From: Agrococcus sp. SGAir0287
Lineage (GTDB): Bacteria > Actinomycetota > Actinomycetes > Actinomycetales > Microbacteriaceae
Reading direction: 5' to 3'
Assembly: GCF_005484985.1 (NCBI RefSeq)
Contig: NZ_CP027942.1
Location: forward strand, 2,170,001-2,234,000
Length of the DNA: 64,000 nt
Below, in pieces: positions 25,477 through 33,353 of this stretch. Made by a program: the position numbers and the translations under genes. How positions within the stretch are numbered: the stretch's first letter is position 1; every line of letters starts with the position of its first letter. The notes under the pieces are model-generated. The model had not been told where the DNA came from. It made no database searches and worked only from the letters and a program-made list of their open reading frames with translations.

Positions 25477-25480
25477 CGCG

Positions 25481-25561
25481 CTGCGTCTCCTGCGAGACGC
25501 GACGCGCAGCGGTCCGCCCTCTTGCGTCTCGCAGGAGTCCCGACCTGCTGCGTCTCGCAGG
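25481..25561. repeat. three copies of TGCGTCTCGCAGG after xseA
   Basis: Inverted copy at 25489-25501 (one mismatch) and direct copies at 25523-25535 and 25549-25561. The first forms the hairpin GCGTCTC-CTGC-GAGACGC (25483-25500), which could terminate xseA. The copies lie at the left edge of the opposite-strand two-gene insert that separates xseA from xseB. The remainder of 25562-25644 shows nothing else. Confidence 0.6.
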
Positions 25562-25644
25562 CGATCCCGGCGCACGAGGGAGCATTCCCCTCCCGGGGCG
25601 AGATCACCTGCGATACGTCATGGTCGCGGCTCGTCCTGCTGCGT

Positions 25645-26931
25645 TCAGCGCTGGCGGAAGGTCCGACGCACGAAGAAGAGCCCGACGAGCGACAGCACGG
25701 CGATCGCCATGTAGTAGAGGCTAGGCGCGTTGAGGTTGCCGGTGACCTGCAGCAGCCACGTCAGCACGAGCGGCGCGATGCCGCCGAGCAGCGTGACGCC
25801 GACGTTGTACGTGATCGACAGGCCCGTGCCGCGGATCTCGGCGGGGAACATCGACGACAGGAGCCCGGGCAGCGGCGCGAAGTAGAACGCCATGATGAGG
25901 CCGAGCAGGCCGATCGAGATGATGAGCGCCGGCACGCTGCGCAGGGTCACGATGACCTGGAAGATCGGCCACGCGAGCACGAGCGCCGCCACCGCGGCCC
26001 ACGTCATGACGCGCGCCGGTCCCACCCGGTCGGCGAGCCTGCCCACGAGCGGCGAGCCGAACAGGGCGATGGCACCCGCGACGACGCCGCCGAGGTACGC
26101 GGCCTCGGGCGCGACGTCGAGGTTCGCGACCGCGAACGTCGGCATGAACAGGATCATGTAGACGGAGATCGTCGCGACGCCGATGACCGCCGAGCCGGCG
26201 AGCATGCGGCCGAGGTGCTGCGTGAGCAGCGTGCCCATCGGGGACTTCCGTCGCTCGTGCGCGCCGAGCTCCTCGGGCTCCGCGAGTCGGGCGCGGATGT
26301 ACAGGCCGACCGGGCCGATGAGCAGGCCGACGAAGAACGGCACGCGCCAGCCCCACGCGTCGAGCTGCTCGGCGGTGAGGTACGTGTTGAGCGCGAACCC
26401 GAACGCCGACGCGAGCAGCATCGACGCGCCCTGCGCGGCGATCTGCCACGACGCGTAGAACATCTTCTTGTGCGGCGCCGTCTCGACGAGGAACGTCGTG
26501 GCCGTGCCGAACTCGCCGCCGGCGGAGAAGCCCTGGATGAGGCGCGAGAGCAGGATGATCGCGCCACCCCAGACGCCCACCATCGCGTAGGTCGGGGCGA
26601 CCGCCATCAGCAGCGTGCCGATCATCATGAGCAGCAGCGTGAGCGTGAGCGCGTTCTTGCGGCCCTTGCGGTCGGCGTAGGAGCCGAGCAGCCAGCCGCC
26701 GAGCGGACGGATGAGGTAGGTCGTCGCGAACGTCGCGAACGTGTACAGCAGGCCGTACTCGCCGGCGTCGGGGAAGAAGATGCGCGTGATGACGACGGCG
26801 AACGAGGCGTAGACGATGATGTCGAACCACTCGAGCGCGGCGCCGATCGACGACGAGATGACGGCCTTGCGCGCGGCGGCGAGCCGCTCGGGCGACACCT
26901 CGCGCGGGGGCTGGGCGGTGCTGGTGCTCAC
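25645..26931 (-). CDS. MFS transporter, metabolite:proton symporter (MHS) type
   Basis: 428 residues, 12 helices. The start SSSIGAALEWFDIIVYASFAVVITRIFFP and the loop RPLGGWLLGSYADRKGRKNALT are diagnostic of the MHS branch (relatives of KgtP, ProP, ShiA, PcaT), as is LIQGFSAGGEFGTATTFLVE. GTG at 26931 has AGGAG 4-5 nt upstream. It follows the M20 peptidase gene by 32 nt on the same strand, so the pair probably imports and deacylates the same compound, perhaps an N-acyl amino acid (inference). The pair interrupts the usual xseA-xseB arrangement. Confidence 0.88.
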   Translation of the reverse strand: MSTSTAQPPREVSPERLAAARKAVISSSIGAALEWFDIIVYASFAVVITRIFFPDAGEYGLLYTFATFATTYLIRPLGGWLLGSYADRKGRKNALTLTLLLMMIGTLLMAVAPTYAMVGVWGGAIILLSRLIQGFSAGGEFGTATTFLVETAPHKKMFYASWQIAAQGASMLLASAFGFALNTYLTAEQLDAWGWRVPFFVGLLIGPVGLYIRARLAEPEELGAHERRKSPMGTLLTQHLGRMLAGSAVIGVATISVYMILFMPTFAVANLDVAPEAAYLGGVVAGAIALFGSPLVGRLADRVGPARVMTWAAVAALVLAWPIFQVIVTLRSVPALIISIGLLGLIMAFYFAPLPGLLSSMFPAEIRGTGLSITYNVGVTLLGGIAPLVLTWLLQVTGNLNAPSLYYMAIAVLSLVGLFFVRRTFRQR

Positions 26932-26963
26932 GATGCTCCTGGGATGGATGGGGTGCGGGCGCG

Positions 26964-28133
26964 TCAGGCGCGCAGGGATGCCACGAGGCGCGAGACGAAC
27001 GCCTCGCACGCCGCGATCTGGTCGAGCGCGATGAACTCGTCGGGCGCGTGCGCCTGGGCGATGTCGCCCGGGCCGCAGACGACCGTGGGGATGCCGGCGT
27101 TCGCGAAGAGCCCGGCCTCCGTGCCGTAGGTGACCTTGTCGTCGCTCGGCACCGCGCCCCACTCGGCGGCGAGGGCGACGATCTCGGCGTCGGCGGGCGT
27201 GTCGACGCCGGGCGCGGCCGCGGTGGTCGTGAGGGTGACGGACGCCTCGGGGAAGCGGGAGCGCATGTCGGCCTCGACGCGCGCGCACTCGTCGACGAAG
27301 CGCTGCACGAGCGCCGGGTGGTCGACGGTCGTGAGGGCGCGGAACTCGAAGTGGATCGAGCACTCGGCCGGGATGGTGTTCACGGCGATGCCGCCGTCGA
27401 TGCGGTTGACGCTCACCGACGTGTACGGCACGACGTAGCCGTCGTCGAACGGACCCTGCTCGCGCATCTCGTCGGCGACCGACTGCACGAAGCGCACGAG
27501 CTCGGCGGCCGCGACGATCGCGTTCTCGCCCTGCGGTGTGAGCGACGAGTGCGCCGCGACGCCGCGCACGTCGATCCGGAAGACGTTCATCGACTTGTGG
27601 CCGCGCACGATGCGCATGCTCGTCGGCTCGCCGACGACGCAGCCGCGCGGCAGGCCACCGCGACGCGCGAGCTCGTCGACGAGGTCGACGGCACCGACGC
27701 ATCCCACCTCCTCGTCGTAGGAGAGGGCGAGGTGGATGGGCTCGGCGAGCGGCTGCGCGACCATGTCGGCCGCCTGCACGAGCACGACGCCGAGGAACGA
27801 CTTCATGTCGGCGGAGCCGCGCGCGTAGAGCCGGCCGTCGCGCACCTCGGGCGCGAAGGGCTCGCTCGACCACGCCTGCCCGTCGACGGGCACGACGTCG
27901 GTGTGCGCCGACAGCACGATGCCGCCGTCGGTCGACCCGTCGGCGGCGGGGATCGTCGCGAGCAGGTTCGCCTTCGTGCCCTCGGCGTTCGGGATGCGCG
28001 TCGAGGCGATGCCGAGCGCGTCGAGCCGGCGCTCGACGTGCGCGATCAGCTCGAGGTTCGAGTCGCGGCTCGTCGTGTCGAAGGCGACGAGGGTGCGGAT
28101 CTCCTCCATGGCGGCGTCGGACGGTGCGGGCAC
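26964..28133 (-). CDS. M20-family deacylase, acetylornithine deacetylase (ArgE)-like
   Basis: 389 residues. Metal ligands and catalytic residues are visible: SAHTDVVPVDG (His, Asp), RGSADMKSF (bridging Asp), LSYDEEVGCVGA (catalytic and metal Glu), VVGEPTSM (Asp/Glu position) and a C-terminal region with GDIAQAHAPDEF (His ligand). The dimerisation domain lies between. The overall pattern matches ArgE, which removes acetyl from N-acetylornithine, but no arginine genes are near and the neighbour is an importer, so a catabolic N-acyl-amino-acid role is equally likely. GTG at 28133 has GAGAGGA 6 nt upstream; an internal ATG at 28109 is the alternative. Confidence 0.87.
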   Translation of the reverse strand: MPAPSDAAMEEIRTLVAFDTTSRDSNLELIAHVERRLDALGIASTRIPNAEGTKANLLATIPAADGSTDGGIVLSAHTDVVPVDGQAWSSEPFAPEVRDGRLYARGSADMKSFLGVVLVQAADMVAQPLAEPIHLALSYDEEVGCVGAVDLVDELARRGGLPRGCVVGEPTSMRIVRGHKSMNVFRIDVRGVAAHSSLTPQGENAIVAAAELVRFVQSVADEMREQGPFDDGYVVPYTSVSVNRIDGGIAVNTIPAECSIHFEFRALTTVDHPALVQRFVDECARVEADMRSRFPEASVTLTTTAAAPGVDTPADAEIVALAAEWGAVPSDDKVTYGTEAGLFANAGIPTVVCGPGDIAQAHAPDEFIALDQIAACEAFVSRLVASLRA

Positions 28134-28230
28134 GGCTGATCCTCTCGATCACGCGGTGGGGGGATTGGTCCATCCTTGCACCGACTGCACGTCGGATCGC
28201 GTCCGATGCGGCGGCGGTAGGATCGGGACC

Positions 28231-28467
28231 GTGAGCGAGACCGCTGCGCCCATCGGGCAGACGCCCGCCGACGAGCTGGGCTACGAGGCCGCGCGTGACG
28301 AGCTCGTGCGCGTGGTGCAGGCCCTCGAGTCGGGCGACGTCACGCTCGAGCAGTCGCTCGCGCTGTGGGAGCGCGGCAACGCGCTCGCCGAGCGCTGCGA
28401 GCAGTGGCTGCAGGGCGCGCGCGCGCGCCTCGACGCCGCACGCGGCACGGAGGCCGACGCCTCGTGA
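28231..28467 (+). CDS. xseB: exodeoxyribonuclease VII small subunit
   Basis: 78 residues, the usual length. The family core is visible: YEAARDELVRVVQALESGDVTLEQSLALWERGNALAERCEQWL, two helices that bind XseA. It starts with GTG 28231 and overlaps the DUF4245 gene (GTGA). The separation of 2.75 kb from xseA by opposite-strand genes means the two subunits need separate promoters here, since the region between xseB and the divergent argE-like gene is only 97 bp. Confidence 0.93.
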   Translation: MSETAAPIGQTPADELGYEAARDELVRVVQALESGDVTLEQSLALWERGNALAERCEQWLQGARARLDAARGTEADAS

Positions 28468-29090
28468 GCCCCAAGCAGCCGCGCGTCGTCGCCGAGCTCG
28501 GTCGTCCCGAGACGCCCGAGGAGATCGCCGAGCGCAAGGCCGCCTCGAGCGCGCGCTACCGAGGCTCGAAGACGCTCGTCAACCTCGTCGCGGCGATGCT
28601 CGCGACGCTCGGCATCGTGCTCGTCGTCGTGCTGTTCGTCATGCGCGCCGACCCGGCGCCGCCCGAGCCCATCGACGTGCCCGCCGCCGCCGCCGACGCG
28701 TCCGCCGCGCTCGGCACGACCGTCGTGAGCCCCGACCTGCCGGAGGGATGGCGCGCGAACGCGGCCGAGCTGCGCGACGGCCCCGCGGGCATCGCGCAGT
28801 GGTACGTCGGCTGGATCACCGCCGACGATGCGTTCGCCTCGCTCACGCAGGGCGTCGGCGCGGACGCGAGCTGGCTCGCCGCCACGACGCGCGACGCCTC
28901 CGAGACGGGCTCCCTCGACGTCGACGGCGTCGAGTGGACGGTCGCCGACCAGCGCGACATGGACGACCCCGGCAACCTGGCCTGGGTCGCGTGGACGCAG
29001 ACGGACACGTCGACGTTCGTCGTCGCGGGCACAGCGAGCGACGCCGAGATGCAGGCGCTCGTCGAGGCCGTCACGGCCGAGATCGACTGA
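28464..29090 (+). CDS. DUF4245-family membrane-anchored protein
   Basis: 208 residues. A charged N-terminus of ~45 residues precedes one membrane helix (~38-60, LVNLVAAMLATLGIVLVVVLFVM), then an external domain with DLPEGWRANAAELRDG and WYVGWITADDAFASLTQG, the conserved blocks of DUF4245. This family sits beside xseB and glpX or fumC in many actinobacteria; function unknown. GTG at 28464 overlaps xseB by 4 nt. Translation is coupled to xseB. Confidence 0.87.
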   Translation: MSPKQPRVVAELGRPETPEEIAERKAASSARYRGSKTLVNLVAAMLATLGIVLVVVLFVMRADPAPPEPIDVPAAAADASAALGTTVVSPDLPEGWRANAAELRDGPAGIAQWYVGWITADDAFASLTQGVGADASWLAATTRDASETGSLDVDGVEWTVADQRDMDDPGNLAWVAWTQTDTSTFVVAGTASDAEMQALVEAVTAEID

Positions 29091-29156
29091 CCCATCACTC
29101 CCCCCCGCTCCATCGAGCGGCACCGCCACGACCACCGAGCAGAGAGGCCGACGAGC

Positions 29157-30554
29157 ATGACCGAGTACCGGATCGAGCACGACACGATGGGCGAGGTGCG
29201 CGTCCCCGTCGACGCGCTGTACGCCGCGCAGACGCAGCGCGCCGTCGAGAACTTCCCCATCTCGGGCTCCGGCCTCGAGCCGGCGCAGATCGTCGCGCTC
29301 GCGCGCATCAAGCGCGCCGCTGCCCTGGCGAACAAGGAGCTCGGCATCCTCGAGGCCGACGTCGCCGACTCGATCGTCGCCGCCGCCGACGAGGTCGTGG
29401 GCGGCGCGCACCACGACCAGTTCCCCGTCGACACGTACCAGACGGGCTCCGGCACGTCGTCGAACATGAACATGAACGAGGTCCTCGCGACCCTCGCCTC
29501 GCGGCACCGCGGCGCTCCCGTGCATCCCAACGACCACGTCAACGCGTCGCAGTCGTCGAACGACGTCTTCCCCACCTCGGTGCACGTCGCCGTCACGGGC
29601 GCGCTCGTCGAGCAGGCCATCCCCGCGCTCGAGCACCTCGCCGCGGCGCTCGAGGCGAAGGCCGAGCTGTGGAAGGGCGCCGTGAAGCCGGGCCGCACGC
29701 ACCTCATGGATGCGACGCCCGTGACGCTCGGCCAGGAGTTCGGCGGCTACGCCGCGCAGGTGCGGTACGGCATCGAGCGCATCCAGGCGGCGCTCCCCCG
29801 CGTCGCCGAGGTGCCGCAGGGCGGCACGGCGGTCGGCACGGGCATCAACACGCCGATCGGCTTCCCCGAGCGCGTCATCGCCGAGCTCGCAGCATCCTCC
29901 GGTCTGCCGATCACCGAGGCGCGCGACCACTTCGAGGCCCAGGCGAACCGCGACGGTCTCGTCGAGGCGTCGGGCGCGCTGCGCACGATCGCGGTCTCGC
30001 TCACGAAGATCTGCAACGACCTGCGCTGGATGGGCTCGGGCCCGAACACGGGGCTGGGCGAGCTCGCGATCCCCGACCTGCAGCCCGGCTCGTCGATCAT
30101 GCCGGGCAAGGTGAACCCCGTCGTGCCCGAGGCCGTGCTCATGGTCTGCGCGCGCATCATCGGCAACGACGCGACGGTGGCGTGGTCGGGCGCGTCGGGT
30201 TCGTTCGAGCTGAACGTGCAGATCCCCGTCATGGGCACCGCGCTGCTCGAGTCGATCCGCCTGCTGTCGAATGCGTCGCGCGTGCTCGCGGACAAGACGA
30301 TCGACGGCCTCGAGGCCAACGTCGAGCGCGCCGCCGCACTCGCCGGCATGAGCCCGTCGATCGTGACGCCGCTCAACCGCCTCATCGGCTACGAGGCGGC
30401 GGCGAAGATCGCGAAGCACTCCGTCGCGCAGGGCATCACGGTGCGCGAGGCCGTCGTCGACCTCGGCTACGTCGAGCGCGGCGATCTGACGGAGGCCGAC
30501 CTCGACAAGGCGCTCGACCTCCTCTCGATGACGCACCCGGGCGTCGCCAAGTAG
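29157..30554 (+). CDS. fumC: class II fumarate hydratase
   Basis: 465 residues, typical length. It interconverts fumarate and L-malate in the TCA cycle, without an iron-sulfur cluster. Signature stretches are visible: [14 protein letters not shown], the catalytic-site [32 protein letters not shown] and the fumarase/aspartase signature [11 protein letters not shown] with the active Ser in the mobile loop. ATG 29157 is 66 nt after the DUF4245 stop, so it may have its own promoter or be the end of the xseB operon. A large AT-rich hairpin follows its stop. Confidence 0.96.
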   Translation: MTEYRIEHDTMGEVRVPVDALYAAQTQRAVENFPISGSGLEPAQIVALARIKRAAALANKELGILEADVADSIVAAADEVVGGAHHDQFPVDTYQTGSGTSSNMNMNEVLATLASRHRGAPVHPNDHVNASQSSNDVFPTSVHVAVTGALVEQAIPALEHLAAALEAKAELWKGAVKPGRTHLMDATPVTLGQEFGGYAAQVRYGIERIQAALPRVAEVPQGGTAVGTGINTPIGFPERVIAELAASSGLPITEARDHFEAQANRDGLVEASGALRTIAVSLTKICNDLRWMGSGPNTGLGELAIPDLQPGSSIMPGKVNPVVPEAVLMVCARIIGNDATVAWSGASGSFELNVQIPVMGTALLESIRLLSNASRVLADKTIDGLEANVERAAALAGMSPSIVTPLNRLIGYEAAAKIAKHSVAQGITVREAVVDLGYVERGDLTEADLDKALDLLSMTHPGVAK

Positions 30555-30562
30555 CCCCGCTC

Positions 30563-30622
30563 AACGATCTGAGGTTTTCGGCCGATTCTGATGTCAGAAA
30601 GGGCCGAAAACCTCATTTCGTT
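30563..30622 (+). repeat. 60-nt nested palindrome between fumC and the S9 peptidase gene
   Basis: TGAGGTTTTCGGCC (30570-30583) pairs perfectly with GGCCGAAAACCTCA (30602-30615). Inside, TTCTGA (30586-30591) pairs with TCAGAA (30594-30599); outside, AACGA (30563-30567) pairs with TCGTT (30618-30622). The small mismatched steps are GA/AG and TC/TT. It is much more AT-rich than its surroundings. It could be the fumC terminator, a REP-like mobile palindrome, or the leader structure of the next gene starting at 30641. Confidence 0.75.
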
Positions 30623-30640
30623 TCTGAGAGGGTGGGGGAC

Positions 30641-32713
30641 ATGCGTGCGTACCCCGAGGCGAGACGAGATGAGACGGTCGACGAGCTGCACGGGGTGCGC
30701 ATCGCCGACCCGTACCGGTGGCTCGAGGATGCGGACTCCGAGGAGACCGCGGCGTTCGTCGCCGCGCAGAACGCCTTCGCCGAGCCCGTGCTCGCCGCGC
30801 TCCCCGGCCGCGACGCGTTCCGCGCGCGCGTGACGGCGCTGCTCACGGCACCGACGCGCGGCTGCCCGTTCGAGCGCGGCGGCCGCGTCTTCGCGTGGCG
30901 CAACGACGGGCAGAACCAGGACGTGCTCACCGTCGCCGACTCGGTCGACGAGCTCGAGGACGCGCGCGTCGTGCTCGACGCGAACCTGCTCTCGGCCGAC
31001 GGCACCGTCTCCGTCACCACGGCCTCCGTGAGCCCCGACGGCCAGCTGCTCGCCTACGGGGTCGCCGACGGCGGATCCGACTGGCGCGTGCTCAAGGTGC
31101 GCGACGTCGTGACGGGCGTCGACCTCGCCGACGAGATCCCGTGGACGAAGTGGAACCAGCCCGTGTGGCTGCCGGACGGGCGCTCGTTCACGTACTGGCG
31201 CTACGACGCGCCGAACGGCAACGGCCTCACCGACGAGATGGGCGCGGGGCGGCTCATGGTGCACGTCGTCGGCGAGGATCCCGCCGACGACGCCGTGCTC
31301 TTCTCGCGACCCGAGGAGCCGCGCCTCTTCGCGCGCCACTGGCCGCGCGACGACGAGTGGTTCGTGCTGCAGACCGACACGGGTGCGTCGAGCGGCAACG
31401 ACCTGCACGTGCGCAGGCACGACGAGCCGGTCACGGCGCTGCGGCAGCTCGTCGAGGGGCACGACGTGGAGCGCAACGCCATCGGCGTGCGCGACGGCCG
31501 GTTGCTCTTCGTCACCGACGAGGGCGCACCGCGCTACCGGCTCGACGCGTTCGACCTCGTCTCGGGCGAGCGCTCCACCGTGGTGGCCGAGCACGCCACC
31601 GACGTGCTGCTGGGCGCGTCGCTCACCGCCGGCGGCCTCGTGCTCGAGTACTCGCACGACGCCTCCCATCGCGTGCAGCTCGCCGCCGACGACGGCACGC
31701 TCGGCGACGACGTGCCGATCGGCGACGGCGTGAGCCTCACGGGGCTCAGCGCTCGTGCGACCTCGCCCACCGTGTTCGCCACCACCTCGTCGTTCGTCGA
31801 CCGCGGCACGCGCCACGTCGTCGAGACGGACGGCCCGCGACTCGTGGCGCACCGCACGCTCCCCACCCCCGGCCCCGCCGCACCCGCCGCGACCACGACG
31901 CGCATCCGCACGACGAGCTCCGACGGCGCCGAGGTGCCCGCCTTCCTCGTCCGCCCCGCTGGCGACGACGGCACCGCGCCCCGCCCGACGCTGATCTGGG
32001 CGTACGGCGGCTTCAACATCCCCATGAACCCGGGCTTCCGCGCCGTGCTCGCCGCGTGGGTGGATGCGGGCGGCGTGCTCGTCGTCCCGAACCTCCGCGG
32101 CGGCGGCGAGTTCGGCTCCGACTGGCACAAGCAGGGCACGAAGGGCGCCAAGCAGCAGGTCTTCGACGACCTCTACGCCATCGCCGAGCACCTCGTCGCC
32201 ACGGGCGTCACGACGCCGGCGCAGCTCGCGCTCCACGGGCGATCGAACGGCGGCCTGCTCGCCGGCGCGGCGCTGACGCAGCGACCCGAGCTGTGGGCTG
32301 CGGTGCTGCCGGGCGTCGGCGTGCTCGACATGCTGCGGTTCCATCGCTTCACGATCGGCTGGGCGTGGACGAGCGACTACGGCGATCCCGACGACGCCGA
32401 CGACTTCGCGGCGCTCCTCGCCTACTCGCCGCTCCACGCCATCCGCGAAGGCGTCGCCTACCCGCCCACCCTCGTCACGACGGGCGACCACGACGACCGC
32501 GTCGTGCCGGCGCACTCGTTCAAGTTCGCCGCGGCGCTGCAGCGCGCGCAGGCTGCGACGGGTGCCGACGCCCCCATCCTGCTGTCCGTCGACACCCGCG
32601 CGGGACACGGCATGGGCAAGCCGAAGGATGCCGCTGCGCTCGAGTTCGCCGACCAGCTCGCATTCGCCGCGCGCCACACGGGGCTCGCCGTCGACGAGGA
32701 CGCGCTGCCGTGA
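30641..32713 (+). CDS. S9-family prolyl oligopeptidase
   Basis: 690 residues, no signal peptide. The N-terminal part is the beta-propeller gate, opening RRDETVDELHGVRIADPYRWLEDADSEET, typical of prolyl oligopeptidase (PREP). The C-terminal alpha/beta-hydrolase domain has Ser535 in GRSNGG (the usual first Gly is kept as G, second residue Arg instead of Gly), the acid at Asp618/619 in GDHDDRVVP, and His656 in AGHGMGKP. PNLRGGGEFGSDWH is conserved. It cleaves short peptides after proline in the cytoplasm. ATG 30641 follows the palindrome by 18 nt with a GGTGGGGG ribosome-site region. Overlaps the TPR gene by GTGA. Confidence 0.92.
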   Translation: MRAYPEARRDETVDELHGVRIADPYRWLEDADSEETAAFVAAQNAFAEPVLAALPGRDAFRARVTALLTAPTRGCPFERGGRVFAWRNDGQNQDVLTVADSVDELEDARVVLDANLLSADGTVSVTTASVSPDGQLLAYGVADGGSDWRVLKVRDVVTGVDLADEIPWTKWNQPVWLPDGRSFTYWRYDAPNGNGLTDEMGAGRLMVHVVGEDPADDAVLFSRPEEPRLFARHWPRDDEWFVLQTDTGASSGNDLHVRRHDEPVTALRQLVEGHDVERNAIGVRDGRLLFVTDEGAPRYRLDAFDLVSGERSTVVAEHATDVLLGASLTAGGLVLEYSHDASHRVQLAADDGTLGDDVPIGDGVSLTGLSARATSPTVFATTSSFVDRGTRHVVETDGPRLVAHRTLPTPGPAAPAATTTRIRTTSSDGAEVPAFLVRPAGDDGTAPRPTLIWAYGGFNIPMNPGFRAVLAAWVDAGGVLVVPNLRGGGEFGSDWHKQGTKGAKQQVFDDLYAIAEHLVATGVTTPAQLALHGRSNGGLLAGAALTQRPELWAAVLPGVGVLDMLRFHRFTIGWAWTSDYGDPDDADDFAALLAYSPLHAIREGVAYPPTLVTTGDHDDRVVPAHSFKFAAALQRAQAATGADAPILLSVDTRAGHGMGKPKDAAALEFADQLAFAARHTGLAVDEDALP

Positions 32714-33207
32714 CGGAGACGGACTGGCAGGAGCGGATCGATGCGTTCTGGGCCGCCCTCGACGAGGAGCGCCCCCAGGAGATGATCCGGCGGATGCGCG
32801 CGCTCGTCGCCGAGCTCGGTCCGGACGATGCGCGAGGGCCGTTCGAGCTCGGCGGCGTCTTCGACTCGCTGGGCATGGAGGAGATCGCCGCGGCGCACTA
32901 CCGACGGGCGCTCGAGCTCGGGCTCGACGACGAGCGCGCCGCGCGCCTCGCCATCCAGCACGGATCGACGCTGCGCAACCTCGGTCGGATCGACGAGGCG
33001 ATCGAGGTGCTCGCGCACGCACCCGACCACGACGCCGTCGGCGACGCCCGCGCGATCTTCCTCGCGCTCGCGCTGCACGACGCCGGTCGCAGCGGCGAGG
33101 CCGTGCGCGTGCTGGTCGAGGCGCTCGAGCCCGGCCTGCCCCGGTACCGGCGCTCGGTGCGCGCGTACGCGGAGACGCTGCCGGAGCCGCCGCGCCACGA
33201 CGGCTGA
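32710..33207 (+). CDS. tetratricopeptide-repeat protein
   Basis: 165 residues, all helical. Repeats of the TPR type are visible around FELGGVFDSLGMEEIAAAHYRRALELGL and LRNLGRIDEAIEVLAHAP and FLALALHDAGRSGEAVRVLVEAL. No signal or membrane segment, so probably a cytoplasmic protein-protein interaction module. GTG at 32710 overlaps the peptidase stop by 4 nt, so it is translated with it. Specific function unknown. Confidence 0.82.
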   Translation: MTETDWQERIDAFWAALDEERPQEMIRRMRALVAELGPDDARGPFELGGVFDSLGMEEIAAAHYRRALELGLDDERAARLAIQHGSTLRNLGRIDEAIEVLAHAPDHDAVGDARAIFLALALHDAGRSGEAVRVLVEALEPGLPRYRRSVRAYAETLPEPPRHDG

Positions 33208-33353
33208 CGTCCGGGCGGCGCGTTCGCCCGCGCGCCGTCGGCGCGCCCCCGCGACGCAACCGACACGACACCTGCCGTCCACCCCGAGCGGGTTGCGTGG
33301 CTCGCGTGCGCCGGACCGCTCGGGTCGACGGGCGCTCGAGGAGGGGCTCCCGC

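Noticed and set aside
28295-32713. A 1472-residue open frame running through fumC into the S9 peptidase
   Set aside because: The first ~780 codons are a shadow of xseB, DUF4245 and fumC in another frame; high GC removes stop codons. Only 30641-32713 is coding.
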